Assembly (NCBI GenBank): GCA_003956705.1
Contig: QZCP01000147.1
Span: forward strand, 1 to 64,000
DNA length: 64,000 bases
From: Brevipalpus yothersi
Taxonomy: Eukaryota > Arthropoda > Arachnida > Trombidiformes > Tenuipalpidae
Direction: 5' to 3'
In this document: positions 35,442-47,660 of the stretch, piece by piece
How positions within the stretch are numbered: position 1 is the first letter of the stretch
How the letters are laid out: the number at the start of each line of letters is the position of its first letter
The notes under the pieces: generated by a model
Told to the model about the DNA's origin: nothing
Database searches by the model: none
The model's input: the letters and a program-made list of their open reading frames with translations, nothing else
Made by a program: the position numbers and the translations under genes

Positions 35442-37893
35442 ATGGAAGCAGAAAAGTTTGACATTACTGATTTAGAAATGTCATTTTCATCAATGGCAAC
35501 TTCTGAGCCTGAGGTTGACGAGTTACTGGTGGAGAACCTTCAAGATTGTGTAAGTTATGATAAATTCATAAACTCTTCTCCTAAATCATTTTAAATTGAT
35601 CAGTATGATTGGTGGATGGACGACTATACCACCTCTTTACGTGAATTCTTTGATAAAAATTTTGGACCAGTTAGCCACTTCGATATTGTTAAGTACCGTG
35701 GAAATAGGATTTCGAAAGGGTATGGATTAGTGACTATATCAGAGGCTATATTCTCTCCCTTTCATTTCTCGATGTGAGTCACTAATTATTTTTCCTTAGC
35801 AGGTATGGCTTTGTGACTTTCAAGCACCCAAGTGATGCACAGAAAGCATTGAGAGCATCAGAGGAAGAGTTATCTGTTGATAGGGAGTTTGGAAAATATA
35901 AAAATCCCCAAGAAAAGTAAAGTTCCTCATAGTACCCAGCAAATATTTTCTAAGCCACTCTTCCCACAGGATACCCAAGGTTTCTCCAGCCCGAGAATCA
36001 TTGAGATCAATTGTTCACAGTTTTGTACAAGCTCGCGTCGAGAGTCAAGTTGAACACGTGAGGGAATGCGAAGAGTTTGTATCAAAAACGATTTCTGGTG
36101 AAGACATGAGAGATTTTCCAGCCGAAAAACGAGAGTCTGATTTCGTTGGCATTGAGAGCTTACCTGGAGAAATTATTCGAATCATTTTCGAAAAATTGGA
36201 GCATCAAAGTTATTGGTGGCCCAGAGAAAATGATTTTGATAATTTTAAAACTCTAGATCATAAAACTGATTGGGCTTCTTGTAGATTGGGTAAGAAAGTG
36301 AAGTGCTGGCTAATGATGTGAAACTTTGAAAATTTTCTCTTAGTGTGTAGGAGATGGAACACCATCGTTAATGAAATCCAGCAATCCTACCCTGGCATTT
36401 CCATAACAGACCCTTTCAGAGTTCAGACTGGTAAATTTTCATGACCGCTGAATTTAAATTGATTTCAAAGCTATTATGTATCAGGATCTTCTTAATGGGA
36501 GAAAGTCTAATGAAACACCCCAATCAACTATAATCTGTTCCTAGATTTCAACAAATACATGTTCGCCATCCTGAAAAAATATCCAAAGCTGAGACAATTG
36601 AACCTTTCATCACTGGATTCTATCTTGGATGATCTGACCCTAGAGATTATTGGTTAGTTTCCTTCAATAACATCTCTGTAGAAATGAAATTGATACTTTC
36701 CATTCATCGTAGGCCAATGTTGTCCAATGATCGAGCAAGCATACATTTATGTCGGATATGCAATCGTCTATAAAAGGTTTCGTCGAGCACTGTCCTAGAC
36801 TCAAGGTAATTCCCAATTGTTTTTCTTCACTTTTACTCAAAATTCTTTCACAGACCCTGCATCTATCTGGTGATGGACGTAGTGCCATAAATGAAGATAT
36901 TTCCGAATCCCTCAGAATTGTTCCCAATTTGGAAGGTTTGAGTTTATACGGATTGAGATTATTCGGACTCACAATCGGGGAATGCTTCGACTATTTTACT
37001 AAACTGGAGCAATTAGAAATTCGGGATGGTGGAGAGGTAAATAATGAGATATTCGCTTCGGTTGATTGACATGATTTTCCATCAGATCACGGATGATATC
37101 ATAATTGAACTCGCTCAGAACTGTGGCTCTTCCCTGAAAACACTCAGAATTGGGCCGATTTCATACAAAGGACTCTTAGTAATCTGGAAATCTTTTCCAA
37201 ACTTGCACACTCTCCAACTTGAGGATATCGATGAAGGTGAGCCCTTTCTCACAGATCGGAAGCACAATCTGAAAGATCCTCTTTAGTCGATATCTCCAGA
37301 GTTTTTGGAACCTCGTCAAAGTTTGAGAATCTTCAAAACATCGATATCTCCCATAGTGGTCGTATCGAGGATATAAACTTCATCAATTTCATTGGATCTC
37401 ACAAAGGACTCAAAGATCTTAATCTCCGTCTTTGTGACGATTTGACTGATATCGGAGTGTCCAAAATACCGGATTTCTGCAAAAATCTAGAACGTCTTGA
37501 CATTTCATATTCCAAGGTTGTCAAAAACTCACCTTTTTTTTCGTTGAATGCCCATTCTCTGAATTCTACTTCCAGATTTCGGACCGAAGCCTTGATTCTC
37601 TTTCTCATCTCAAGCTCCTCAAATGTCTATCAATCGCAGGAACTGAGATAACTGATGATGGTGTAAGGAAAATCTTAACAAATTGTTCGGATCTCCGTTA
37701 CCTGAATGTTAATTTCAGTAAAAAAATAACAACTAAAACTTTGCTTGCCGCTTATGAACTCAGAAAAAGTGGACAGGTAAATAATCAGGTGTTAATCTAC
37801 TATCATGGACTATTTGTAAAGATCAATTCAATAAGAGATATAGATGATATTGATATTGATAAAATACAATATGAACAATGGACTTGGACATGA
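35442..37893 (+). CDS. Copy D: RRM-F-box-LRR protein with one frameshift
   Basis: Exons: 35442-35549 (RNP2 LLVENL, phase 0), 35604-35719 (helix 1 and FGPVSHFDIVKYRG), 35803-35916 (RNP1 KGYGFVTFKHP across a phase-2 intron), 35970-36289 (F-box, LPGEIIRIIFEKLEHQSYW), 36344-36430 (CRRWNTIV), 36545-36652, an exon from 36713, and further LRR exons to the TGA at 37,891. LRRs include CFDYFTKLEQLEIRDGGE and LTDIGVSKIPDFCKNLERL. In the exon from 36,713, an extra base relative to copy C (caatcgtct against caacgtct, about 36,765) shifts the frame; everything before and after is open and spliceable. D is therefore a recent pseudogene or carries a sequence error. Here the RRM is split by an extra intron and lacks the CxxC insert of B, G and H. 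Confidence 0.8.
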
Positions 37894-37924
37894 TTCATAC
37901 TGAAATAAGATCATACGAATGCCG

Positions 37925-38270
37925 AAAATAAATGAGAGAAGATTGAGTGACTATTTATTGGCTTCAGGTTGTCTATTGAATGTAATAAACCTAATTATCA
38001 TTGTTGATCGAGATTATATTCTAATCATTTTCATTCTAGTATTAGCAAGTGAGATAGTCTATTCAGAATGCACCCATAAGTTCCAGTCCCGGGGGAGGCC
38101 TCAGATAATTTGAGCACAGAATATCACTAATATCATATGTCATTTTGCGAATCTTACATGCAAGATATTTCTTTCGTTCATGACGTGCTCTGGGTTGGAG
38201 CTGCTTATTCTTGATTTTTCTGTTCCTCATGTGGCTGTAGCTAGACTGTTTAGGGATTATTGTGAAAATA
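37925..38270. repeat. 3' flank of copy D, near-identical to 29,880-30,240
   Basis: Partner of the block after copy C. The minus strand is open for 78 codons with a Lys/Arg-rich stretch (HMRNRKIKNKQLQPRARHER), but one indel breaks that frame in the other copy. Confidence 0.85.
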
Positions 38271-38299
38271 TTGTTCCAGAACTGAGAACCAGTCACTGT

Positions 38300-38560
38300 G
38301 AAACGATAGCCTGGTTTTGTTCAGATTCAAAGCTTGAATGATGGAGCTATTCGAATAATTTTCAAATATTCAAAAGTTTCGATTGCTTGGGCTTCCTATA
38401 AATGTGGTAAACCTATGTGATTCTTAGCACCGGTGGGAAACTCTTGTAAGTTTTCCCCTAGTTTGCCTGAGAAGGAATACCATCATCCAATATATTGATC
38501 CAAGATATTCATCGCAGCATTGAAGTTGTGATATTGATAACTGAGAAGCAGAGGGATTCC
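38300..38560 (+). pseudogene. F-box exon relic
   Basis: Plus-strand text resembling the end of the F-box exon (IAWASYKCG-like before gtggtaaacc) is followed, after an intron-like gap, by a copy of the next exon (CLRRNTIIQYIDPRYSS). The rest of the gene is missing. The second part is the piece fused into copy A. Confidence 0.55.
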
Positions 38561-39870
38561 ATTTGAAGTCTTTTTTATCCAATTCCATACACTTTACCAA
38601 CTTTAAAAGCTGAAAACAAAATACTTCAATCAGCCTGTATTTACAAACTTTGACCAACATTTATTTTGCAATCTCGGAGGAATATTCACAGATAAGAGAA
38701 TTGGAAGTCATTCTACCAGCTTCTAAATGCAGCTAGATGAATTGACAGCTCAGATCATCCCTGAGCCTTTTGATGATCAAAAATCTAGAAAGTAAAGACT
38801 ACCGTGATTCAAATAGCATATTCTGGACTACAACCCAATTCTTCCACACGAATTATTTTGACCAATTTCATAGTCTGAACAAGAAATTTAGTGTTATATC
38901 ATGGACGATTTCTCAATCGGGATTGACTCACAGGATCTAAAATCGTTCTCAATGATTGTTCAATATGATTAGAATGGAGTGGCCAATACCGTTTCCCGTT
39001 GTAAGAATAGTCCTCTTTCAATTGATTGTTCTCTCGAGAACGAGCCATCGCTTTCGCAACTCATAATGTTATTCGGTGGAATCAAGATGTAACTTTCAAG
39101 AACGGTTGTTTCATCTGCCTCAAAGAGACAGCGAGAAAGGAGAGTAACTTTGTTTCTCTGAAAGGACTTCTATTAATCTTCTTCCAATGAGTCCCTTCAA
39201 TCTTGAATGCATTCATAGATTTCAAATTCTAAGCTTCATGATATTTGACACACCTTGGCTGATAACTTGAGACTTCAGCTGTGGCTTAGAAGCCTCTAGG
39301 AAATGAAACGATGGACATTACAAATCTCTAGCAATTTGCACTAAACGAAGGTTCATTCGAAGAATTGAGAGTTCTACCCTGAGATGATTCCTCAAGCCTC
39401 AACTTTGTATCAACTGTATATATTCTTTTGAAAACTTACTTATACTGGAAAAACGTCCGAAACAGGTCACAAAAATGAGTTTCGGTTGAAAATTTTCTCC
39501 ATTCTTTCAATTAAGTTACAGAATTGAAATGACTCAGATTCATATATCTCACAAGATTCACTAGTAATATCACCGAAACAGCTCTGAATAAAGGTGAAAA
39601 AGCTTCCTCATGAAAGCCTTTCGGAAGTCTTCATCCTTACTTCCTACTCTACAAGATAGGAAAATTTGCGATGAAACATGGTTGATATGACAAGTTTTTG
39701 ATACAATACAACAGAGAAACCTCAAGTAAGTGCGAAATCATAGACCATCAATCAGATATGGTCACGTTTATTGGTAGAAAACAAAGATTTCATCATATTC
39801 ATCTCGATGACAGTTGAAGTAACAAATTGAGTTGAATATGAGAATGACTCGGTCGAAAAGCAGGAGATCA
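38560..39870. repeat. Spacer duplication partner of 23,100-24,370
   Basis: Non-coding DNA collinear with the block after copy A, with scattered indels. Shared landmarks are gtgttatatcatggacgat, gagtcccttcaatcttgaat and caagattcattagtaatat. No gene seen. Confidence 0.75.
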
Positions 39871-42290
39871 TCATATGGAATCAAATAAAAATCTTAGGTC
39901 ATAGTAATGAGAATCTAATGAACTATTATTGTCATAACGACGAGCATAATAACCTTCAAAATCGTGTATATCTTGCAAGCCTCTTAGAGTACATGTATTT
40001 ATCTCTACACTTCTCCCGCAAAATTTGATTATGAGTCGAGGATTGAGAAGCTTTTTACATTTTAGAACAAAAACCGTGTAAATAGTTTGAGGCGTAACCA
40101 ATTCACATTCATCAACGTTGAGAAAGCTCAATTTTGGACATCTCAGTAGAACTTTCTCGATCTCATCATCATCGACACTAGTTCCCTCCAGAGAAAGATA
40201 CGTTAGAGAGTTGAGACGAGAGATGAAATGGAAACTTTGTTTTGACATCTAGTTAAGAAGAGTGGCTATTTACATCAGGAAGAGAGAAGTAGAACATCTA
40301 CTTACCTCGGAATTTGAGAAATCAAGATGTTGTAGATCATGACAGAAAATTGGCAACTGGGATATTGCTTTAGTGGTCAAGTTAAAAGTGTAAGGAAGGC
40401 GAAGAACTTTCAATCTCCTACAACATTTGATTAAATTGATGAATTCTTCATCTCTTGCATTGTTCATTGAGATTCTTAGATTTTCGAGTCTTTCAATCCT
40501 GGTAAGGAGATTGAGAGCCTCAATGGTAACATCTGAAAAAGGAATCAAATCTTAATTCTTGATTGGCAACCATGTCTATGGATTTTACCTTCATTGAGAT
40601 TTTTGAGCTCAAGTGTATGTAATTTTTGAAAAGATTGGCAGATAATCGAGAGGGAGCTCATCGAGATTGGCCCAATTTTCAGCTCCTCGAGGGACGAATG
40701 ACACCAAATAGCAAGTCTAACGAAACTTTCACTAGTGATCTAAAAAGAAAATCATTTATTCAAATCTGGAGAGAAAATTCCAACTGGCCAACCTTTTCAC
40801 ATCCACGAAGATCCAAGACTCTCAACTTGGACAAGTATTGAAATGATTCACCAGTTATTTCAGCTTGATTGTGTAAAATTAAACATTCCAAGTCGTTGAA
40901 AGCTCTCAGTAGCTCCCCCAAATTCTTTTCACTTAAGGTTTCACGGTGATTGAAATCAAAAACCTGAGAGGTTATAGCCACTTCGTTAGTGAACACTTCT
41001 CCACATATAAAGAGTAGTTACCTTCAGTCCAGGACAGTATTCTGTTAGGCATTTGGTAGGGATATTACTCAAATTTGTGGCAACAAGCTTTCTAAGCAAA
41101 GGACAAGATTCACCTGAAAATTTGAATTATAGATAAAAAACTTGATGGAAGTCAACAGTCATGTATAACTGACCAATAATCTTAATCGTTGATTCATTCA
41201 CTGTAAATTTATATCCAATTCCCAATTCCTTCAGATTAGGACACTTTTTCAGAATGGTGGATATATCTTCGTCCAAACCTAGAAAAACATTGAAAAATGA
41301 TTAAGTAGAATGCTTTGGTAAGTTTCCACCCAACGTGTTGTCCAGATAGGAAAAGTTTTCTCCAGTCACGAATAATCTCTAGGTCAGATATCACTCACCT
41401 GGTTGACGAATGTGAAAGTCCAGACGAAGCTTCCGCTTAGAATGCAAAGTATCTTGAGCTATCATATTCCATCTTGTACAAACTAATTAGTAGAAAAAGC
41501 TTGTAAGAAAACTTCACCTTAGCTTAATCATGGATAGCAACAAATTATCTCTCACCCAATTGGCAACGAGTCAAGTCTTTCAAATCGAGCTTATTTAATA
41601 TATTGTGAATGTCATCGTTGGCTAGTTTCTGAATACTCTTAAGTTCAAGAGAGGATGAATCATCTCCAACTTTTTCAGATAATAGTCTCGTTTCATTTCC
41701 ATTGGGCTCGCTCATTTCGCTGTCGCTTTTTTCCTCGGGAATTTGCACGAAGCCACGAATTTGTGAAATTAATCTCTCTCCATTTTCGGAGCCTCTTTTA
41801 CATCTGAAAGGTAGATTGAGCTTTCAAAATCTTCCATACATGAACCGCCTAGAATCTTTCTTTACCTGTTCGGAAGCATTTCAAGGTATTCATCTGACAA
41901 CTTTCCTTCTGGATATGACATATCATCACAGACTATCTGCTTTTCATATACACTCAATGCTTTCCATGCACTTTTTGGATCTTCAAAAACTATGAAAACA
42001 TCACTGAATGGGAAGAAGGTGACCATTATCAAAATAGAACAGGATAGAGGAGATAAATATTCCAAGATCAAACATAAACAATCACCCAACAGGTATCGGT
42101 CCAGTATAATTTCTGACAACATGAAAGTCGCTGATTCGTCCAAAAGATTGAAAGACATTATAAAACCATTCAGTGAACTTAGTCAGTGGGAACAATTTCT
42201 GGAAGAAAGACAGAGAAAGATTACAGGAAATTTAAGTTAAGAATTAAAAATGATACACACGTTTCCATCGCCAATATTCTCAATCCTCAA
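39871..42290 (-). CDS. Copy E: divergent RRM-F-box-LRR protein
   Basis: The most diverged apparently usable member. An RRM exon at 42086-42198 reads FYNVFQSFGRISDFHVVRNY and continues across a phase-2 intron into GDVFIVFEDPKSAWKAL (RNP1 position). Upstream, RIENIGDGN before a gtgtgt donor fits RNP2. The F-box reads LANDDIHNILNKLDLKDLTRCQL. The LRR exons include LGELLRAFNDLECLIL, EFINLIKCCRRLKVLRL and VLLRCPKLSFLNVDECELV. The last exon ends at 39,871. Exon order and phases follow the other copies, showing that the RRM-F-box-LRR layout is old in the family. I could not fix the start codon: the frame of the RNP2 exon is closed by TAA upstream without an ATG, so an upstream exon or a lost start is possible. 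Confidence 0.7.
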
Positions 42291-42394
42291 GCCAAGTAAA
42301 CTGTTTCTCAAAACAGAATCTGTTTAACAGATGTTTGTTTACGCTTGTCTTGATGATTCATTGATCATTAAAAATTAAGCTTCGTTCTCTCGAG

Positions 42395-42410
42395 GCCCGC
42401 GATAATCAAA
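42395..42410 (-). promoter_or_regulatory. Conserved array motif upstream of copy E
   Basis: Plus strand GCCCGCGATAATCAAA, about 200 bases upstream of the RRM exon of E, in the same orientation as in B, G and H. Confidence 0.45.
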
Positions 42411-42965
42411 GATTCACGAGTTAATTCAATTGATTCCACAAAATTAATGAAGTAAAAAATGACTCTATATCATGGATATTTTTCCGATTAGTTTTGCATT
42501 CATCAATATAAACTAAAATTCTTCTGAAATAGGTGCAGCGTTTAAGGAGATGATTGAAGCCTCAATTTTTAGCGATCAAAGATATCCAAGTTTCCGAATG
42601 AAATTCGATAATCTGATAATTCAATTATTTAACTCCAGCTAGAATCTTGGGAAGAAAAAGAGGATAAAAAGGAGGAGTCATGAGAAATGACGATATCTCC
42701 TGGCCACTGATGGAGCACACTTTTATTCCAATTTTGTCCACTCACTTGTTAGTTGAACAAGCAAATTCTTAGAATTTAATTCTAACGAAGTTTCAATATT
42801 TAAAATGAAAAAAATTCTATCAAAGCACATAAATACCAACAACTGAATTTGGTAGTGTTGATCCGATAAAAGATAAAGATTTCAAGAAAATGATGCCTTT
42901 CTCTATGAATCATTAAAATACTAATTAATTGTGACAATAACGAGACTAGGGATAGCGTGAGCTTA
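42411..42965. other. Spacer with a relic of a copy-I type first exon
   Basis: At about 42,669-42,715, gacgatatctcctggccactgatggag matches the first exon of copy I (55,570-55,602) on the minus strand, but its ATG is GTG. From about 42,770 the text matches 58,850-59,040 and leads into copy F. Otherwise no gene. Confidence 0.6.
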
Positions 42966-43574
42966 TCAGGTGGAACTAAATAGAGACATTAGGTTGTTGC
43001 TTTGAGACTCTGATTTGATACTTTCATCAGAGCCATAACGAAAAGCATACAATTGCTTCATATTATGTGTGTCTTTTAAGCCTCTTAAGGCATCGATTTT
43101 TAAACTTGTCCCACAGTATTCAATGACGAGTCGAGGGTTGAGAAGCTTTTTACTCTTCAGGCAGAAGATTGTGAAAAAAGTTCGGGGTGTCACCAATTTA
43201 CAGTTATCAACATCTAGAAACCTCAATTTTGGACAGCCCAACAGAACTTTTTCTATTATATCATTGGTTACCTTAGTTTTCTCCAGAGATAGAGATTGAG
43301 CTCAGTTGAGAAATAAAATCTAAACATTGCTTCGGCATCTTGTGGAATAGACGGAAGAGTGAAGATTATCATAGAATTGAAAAGAAAAACAATTGCCCAC
43401 CCGTGCCCGAGACAAATCAAGGCATTGCAGATTTTGACAGAAATTTAGTTTTTCGATGTTTATGTCGCGATAAAGTTGAGTCAGCGGGGGTGAAGTGTTG
43501 AATGGAATTATTGATATCATTTCCAATGTGAATAAAAAACTTATGAGCTGGTTCTTGAAATCGACATGAATCAT
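42966..43574 (-). pseudogene. Copy F: LRR-only remnant
   Basis: Only the last two coding exons are recognisable: FCQNLQCLDLSRARVG before a splice site at about 43,400, and the last exon GCPKLRFLDVDNCKLVTPRTF to the stop at 42,966. The RRM, F-box and first LRRs are missing, and the sequence upstream is unrelated. The last exon resembles E and the relic K. It could be a minimal LRR protein, but truncation is simpler. Confidence 0.65.
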
Positions 43575-44518
43575 TCACTCTGACCTTATGGCCGTAAGAC
43601 CCAGAAGTATGCATTGAAATGGGCAAAAGTGCTGAGTTATTTTATTTTTTTCATCAAAAATACTTCAGTTCTAATCCACGGATCAAATCACTCTGCCGAT
43701 AAGCACAGAGTTTGAGCGAAATTGGGATATTCTGATATGGGAGTATGAAAGTTAAGTTAGAACCAAGAGTTCTTCAGCAATCATGATTGGTTCACAATTC
43801 TTAAGTCCAACTGATGATAAGGGCACTAGATTCGATCTCAATCGGCGAGGACAAGTAGATTTAACCGATTCACTGTGTATCACAGAGCTTTCAAAATTAG
43901 CTGCAATCAATTATTCATCTTCAGAACTTTTCTATTAGCAACACCGTTTAGGGCGATAAGGTGAGGGATTCGGAAAAAGAGAGGGAACGAGTATGTGAGT
44001 CTATTACACTCGCATTTCTTTCCACAGAGAGATTACAGCATTGTGAATAAAGAATGGAGAAAAGTGAATGAAAGAAAGCTTAGGAAAAGAAAAATTGAAA
44101 ACGTCCATCCACGATACATCCATATCCGTTCATCTAGAGATCCATTCCCTATCGCGTCAGGAGCTAGCACATAGCTGATAGGCTTGACAATGGGCAGTTG
44201 AGTCCATCAGTGAGCTCAACAATTTTGGTAGTGCCCAGGGTGTTCTAATCAAATCAGAACCATTGTACCCATTAGGCTGTCCCATAATCACCCAAGCTGT
44301 TGATCGCTCTGTGCTGGTCCAAGCCGCACTGAAGCTAGATACATAGATCCGCTTCACTGTTTACAAATTGCTGATTACAAAATTTCAAATTGATCAATTC
44401 ACTATACATCCACCCGTTAAAGCACCAAGAAGACCACATTCGTGTTCCTGACCTGCTCAACCTTTGTCCAACGCAGAGTTTGATGTTTAACACGTCCACA
44501 ATTAACAGCAATTAACGA
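43575..44518. repeat. Spacer with 3'-end relic of an H-like gene, then the B/G 3' flank
   Basis: 43,650-43,930 matches 48,660-48,915 (3' flank and final codons of copy H, ending caattattcatcttcag). 44,095-44,518 matches 24,520-24,888. No intact gene. Confidence 0.7.
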
Positions 44519-47073
44519 TTAATCAGGAAAGTAGAAACGTCCGCCATCTTCTTCTTCATCAGAAGAAATGTCTGTTACATGTCTAGACTGCAGTTTAAGT
44601 ATTAGCTCATGAACTTTTTCTAGATCTTTTAAAGCATTGATTTCAACACGCTCTGAACGAAAACGAATTTCCAGTCTAGGATTGAGAGTTCCTCTCTGCT
44701 TGAGTTCAAAAGCGTCTGAAAAAATCTCGGGAGTTACTTTTTTACACTCATCAACATCAAGGAAATCAAGATTCGAGCTAACTGCTAGAAATCTTCTCAA
44801 GCCATCATTGGTCACTTCACTTCTCTTGATTGATAGATGTTCTAGGAACTCGAGACTAGAGAGAGAATCAAGGCTTCGGTCCGAAATCTGCAAGTAGAAA
44901 TCAGAGAGTGATCATTCAACGAAAATGAGGCAGAGTTTTTGACAACCTTAGAATATGAAATGTCAAGAAATTCCAGGTTTTTGCAGAAATCCGGTATTCT
45001 AGAGACTCCGATATCAGTCAAATGGTCGCAACCATGGAGATTTAGAGCTTTGAGTTTCTTATGAGATCCAATGAAATTGATGAAATCCAAATCATTGATA
45101 TAGTTATTTGGCCAGATTGAGAGGTTCTGAAGGTTCTCCAACTTCGGTAAGGCTCCGAAAACTATAGAAGAAAGATCTGAGAAGGACCTTTTAGATCACA
45201 TGTGATGTGTGTAGGAGAACTCACCTTCAATCGGGTCGGAGCATTCAAGTTTGAGTACGATGGTGTGTAAGTTTGGAAAAGATTGCCAGACATTTAAGAG
45301 TGCATCCTGTGATATCCATCCAATTCTCAGATCTTTGAGAGATGATCCACAGCTCTTAGCAAGTTTAAAAAGAATTCCATCCATTATCTAAACATGAATT
45401 GATTGAGATTATCATTAAATTGAGGTGGAAATTCTCTTATTCACCTTTTCCCATTTAATGCTTATTACTTCCAGTTCAGGAGACAAGTGGTCAAAACACT
45501 CTCCAGTAATGTACCTCTGATGACCTAGATCCAAATGCTTCAAGTTGCGTGCTTTTTTGAGGAATTTACTAAGATTTTTATCCCTTATATTGCAACAATT
45601 AGAAAGATCCAAGACCTAAAAATTTTTCGAAGAAAATTTTTGGAAACGAGTAGGAAAAAATGATCGAGGATTACCTTCAACTCTGGAAGGAGGTCAGCAA
45701 AATTTTTGAGTGACATTATATATCCAGATAGACTTAAATCCTCAATTATTTGGCAACATTGACCTAAAATGAGGAGAAAACATCATGACTTTGATCTAAT
45801 TATGAGTCTATCAAGGCTCGAGCAAAGACAATTTGCCACTTCAATCCATCAATTTGGGATATGCTGTTTGGACCACGAAATGACACTACTTGAAGGATTA
45901 TCAATAATTAAAGGGACTAACCAATAATCTCTATCGTTAATTCATCCATGATCGAAGATGATACATCGTAGCTTAAATGTTTAAGCTTTGGATATTTTTT
46001 CAAAGTTGCGAATACGTATTCGTTGAGATCTATAAATAGATAGGAATTGAGGCTTTATGCTGGATTTTCTGTAGTTCAAGTTTGTGTTTATATGGGATCA
46101 AATCAGATAGTGTTTGGTTCAATTATAACTTACCAGTGCTTCGTTTGCGAGGACCACGTAAGCTAATTAAGTGCTTGGATCTTTCAATATCTTGAATAAT
46201 AGTATTCCATCTCTTGCAAACTACAAGGGAAAAAATTTAAAGCTTCTAATCGATGCGAACCATCCCACGTGCTTACCCAATCTACAGGAGGCCCAATCAG
46301 CCGACCTCTTCAAATTGCGAAGAATGATTCGGAAAATTTCATCAGGTAGGTTGTTAATTTGAACAAAATTGGGTTCTCGATTTGCATTTTGTGGCGCTTC
46401 AATGACATGTTCGAAAATCAATTTTGATGTAAAATCTTGACATTTATCCATCTGCTCAAACCCCCTCTTGTTACGAGCTTGTACGAAACTACGAACTCTC
46501 GATCTTAGAGATTTTCGGGCTGGATAAATCCTCAGTGTTCTGAAAAAAGGATGATTTTAAATTCATTCTTCCACTTACATGATGCATTTTACCGTTCCAT
46601 TGGTTTTATACATAAATTTCGAGCGAATCCCCAATCAACAGTTAGCTGCTCCTCTGAGGCGTTCAATGCCTTTTGAGCATCACTTGGGTGCTTGAAAGTT
46701 ACGAAGCCATACCTGTTTAGGAATCATAATAAGAGTCTTTCATCGAGAGGTAATCAAGTGAGAAAGAAAAGCATGAAACAGTCACTGATTTATACCCTTT
46801 TGAAAATCTATTTCCGTTGTATTTAACAACATCGAAGTGGCTAACTGGTCCAAAATTTTCCTCAAAGAATCTACGTAAACCGGAAGTAAAGTTTTCAATG
46901 CATTTCTCTACGTATCTATCTGCACCTAATTGTGGATCGAACTTGATTCGGGAACGGCATTTGGAACATTCTCCGAGATTCTCAACAAGCAATTCAGTGG
47001 ATTCAGTATGAGGAGAAGCTATGAATGATGGTAATGATGGCTTGAAATCATCGGTGACAAACATTGCTGACAC
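44519..47073 (-). CDS. Copy G: intact RRM-F-box-LRR protein, ten exons
   Basis: The best complete member: ten exons, all GT-AG and in phase, about 610 residues. Exon 1 (46796-47073) carries RNP2 LLVENL, the insert GECSKCRSRI, helix 1 LRRFFEENFGPV and HFDVVKYNGN. The phase-2 intron splits RNP1 (KG/YGFVTFKHPSDAQKAL). Exon 3 holds a basic linker (ARKSLRSRVRSFVQARNKRG) and the F-box (LPDEIFRIILRNLKRSADWASCRL). Exon 4 reads VCKRWNTIIQDIERS. Exons 5-10 are LRRs (PKLKHLSYDV, VLDLSNCCNIRDKNLSKFLK, LTDIGVSRIPDFCKNLEFLD, VTNDGLRRFLAVSSNLDFLD) and end in an acidic tail (SSDEEEDGGRFYFPD). F-boxes bind SKP1 in SCF ligases and LRRs hold the substrate; an added RRM would suit RNA or ribonucleoprotein targets (inference). 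The conserved motif lies about 175 bases upstream. Confidence 0.88.
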
Positions 47074-47660
47074 AATTTGCTTGGTAACTAGATTGAGTTA
47101 AGATTACTGTTCCAATTTACAGTCTTATTCATTAACTGAACAAAAAGAATTCACAAATGATAGAATTAAGATAAGCTACACCTGAGATAGTTGAAACATT
47201 CAATGTTCCAGCATGTTTCTCAAGATAACGGAAAAACTCTGTTTCGGAGCGCGCGATAATCAAAAGCAAATGAGATTATCCGATCGCACATGAACCATTC
47301 TTTTAATCGGTGAAATTTACACTAAAGTTTCTATCTCAAGTTTGTTGATGGCTATCAAATAGGTTCTTTTATTTTCTGACACTACAATGGTCATGATTTT
47401 GAATTCAATCGCAATAAAAAAACGAGTGGATTTTTTCGGCTCAATGGGTATCACAAAACTGACCAAGTGATCTTCTCTCGATCACCCTTTTATTCGTGAT
47501 TTCAAGATGAGACTCTCTTTTTATCAAGATAATTCATTATGAACACCATTTCAATGATATCCTTCGTATCTCTTACTACTTGACCGATACATGACCACCA
47601 TAGGGATGAACTTAGAATCGGTAATTGGAAAATCCGTTTCCTCTGAGTTTGAAAGTGATA
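47074..47660 (-). promoter_or_regulatory. Upstream region of copy G, shared with B and H
   Basis: Collinear with 27,454-28,110 and 51,460-51,990. Holds GCGCGCGATAATCAAAAG at 47,249-47,266. The transcription start is not evident. Confidence 0.65.
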
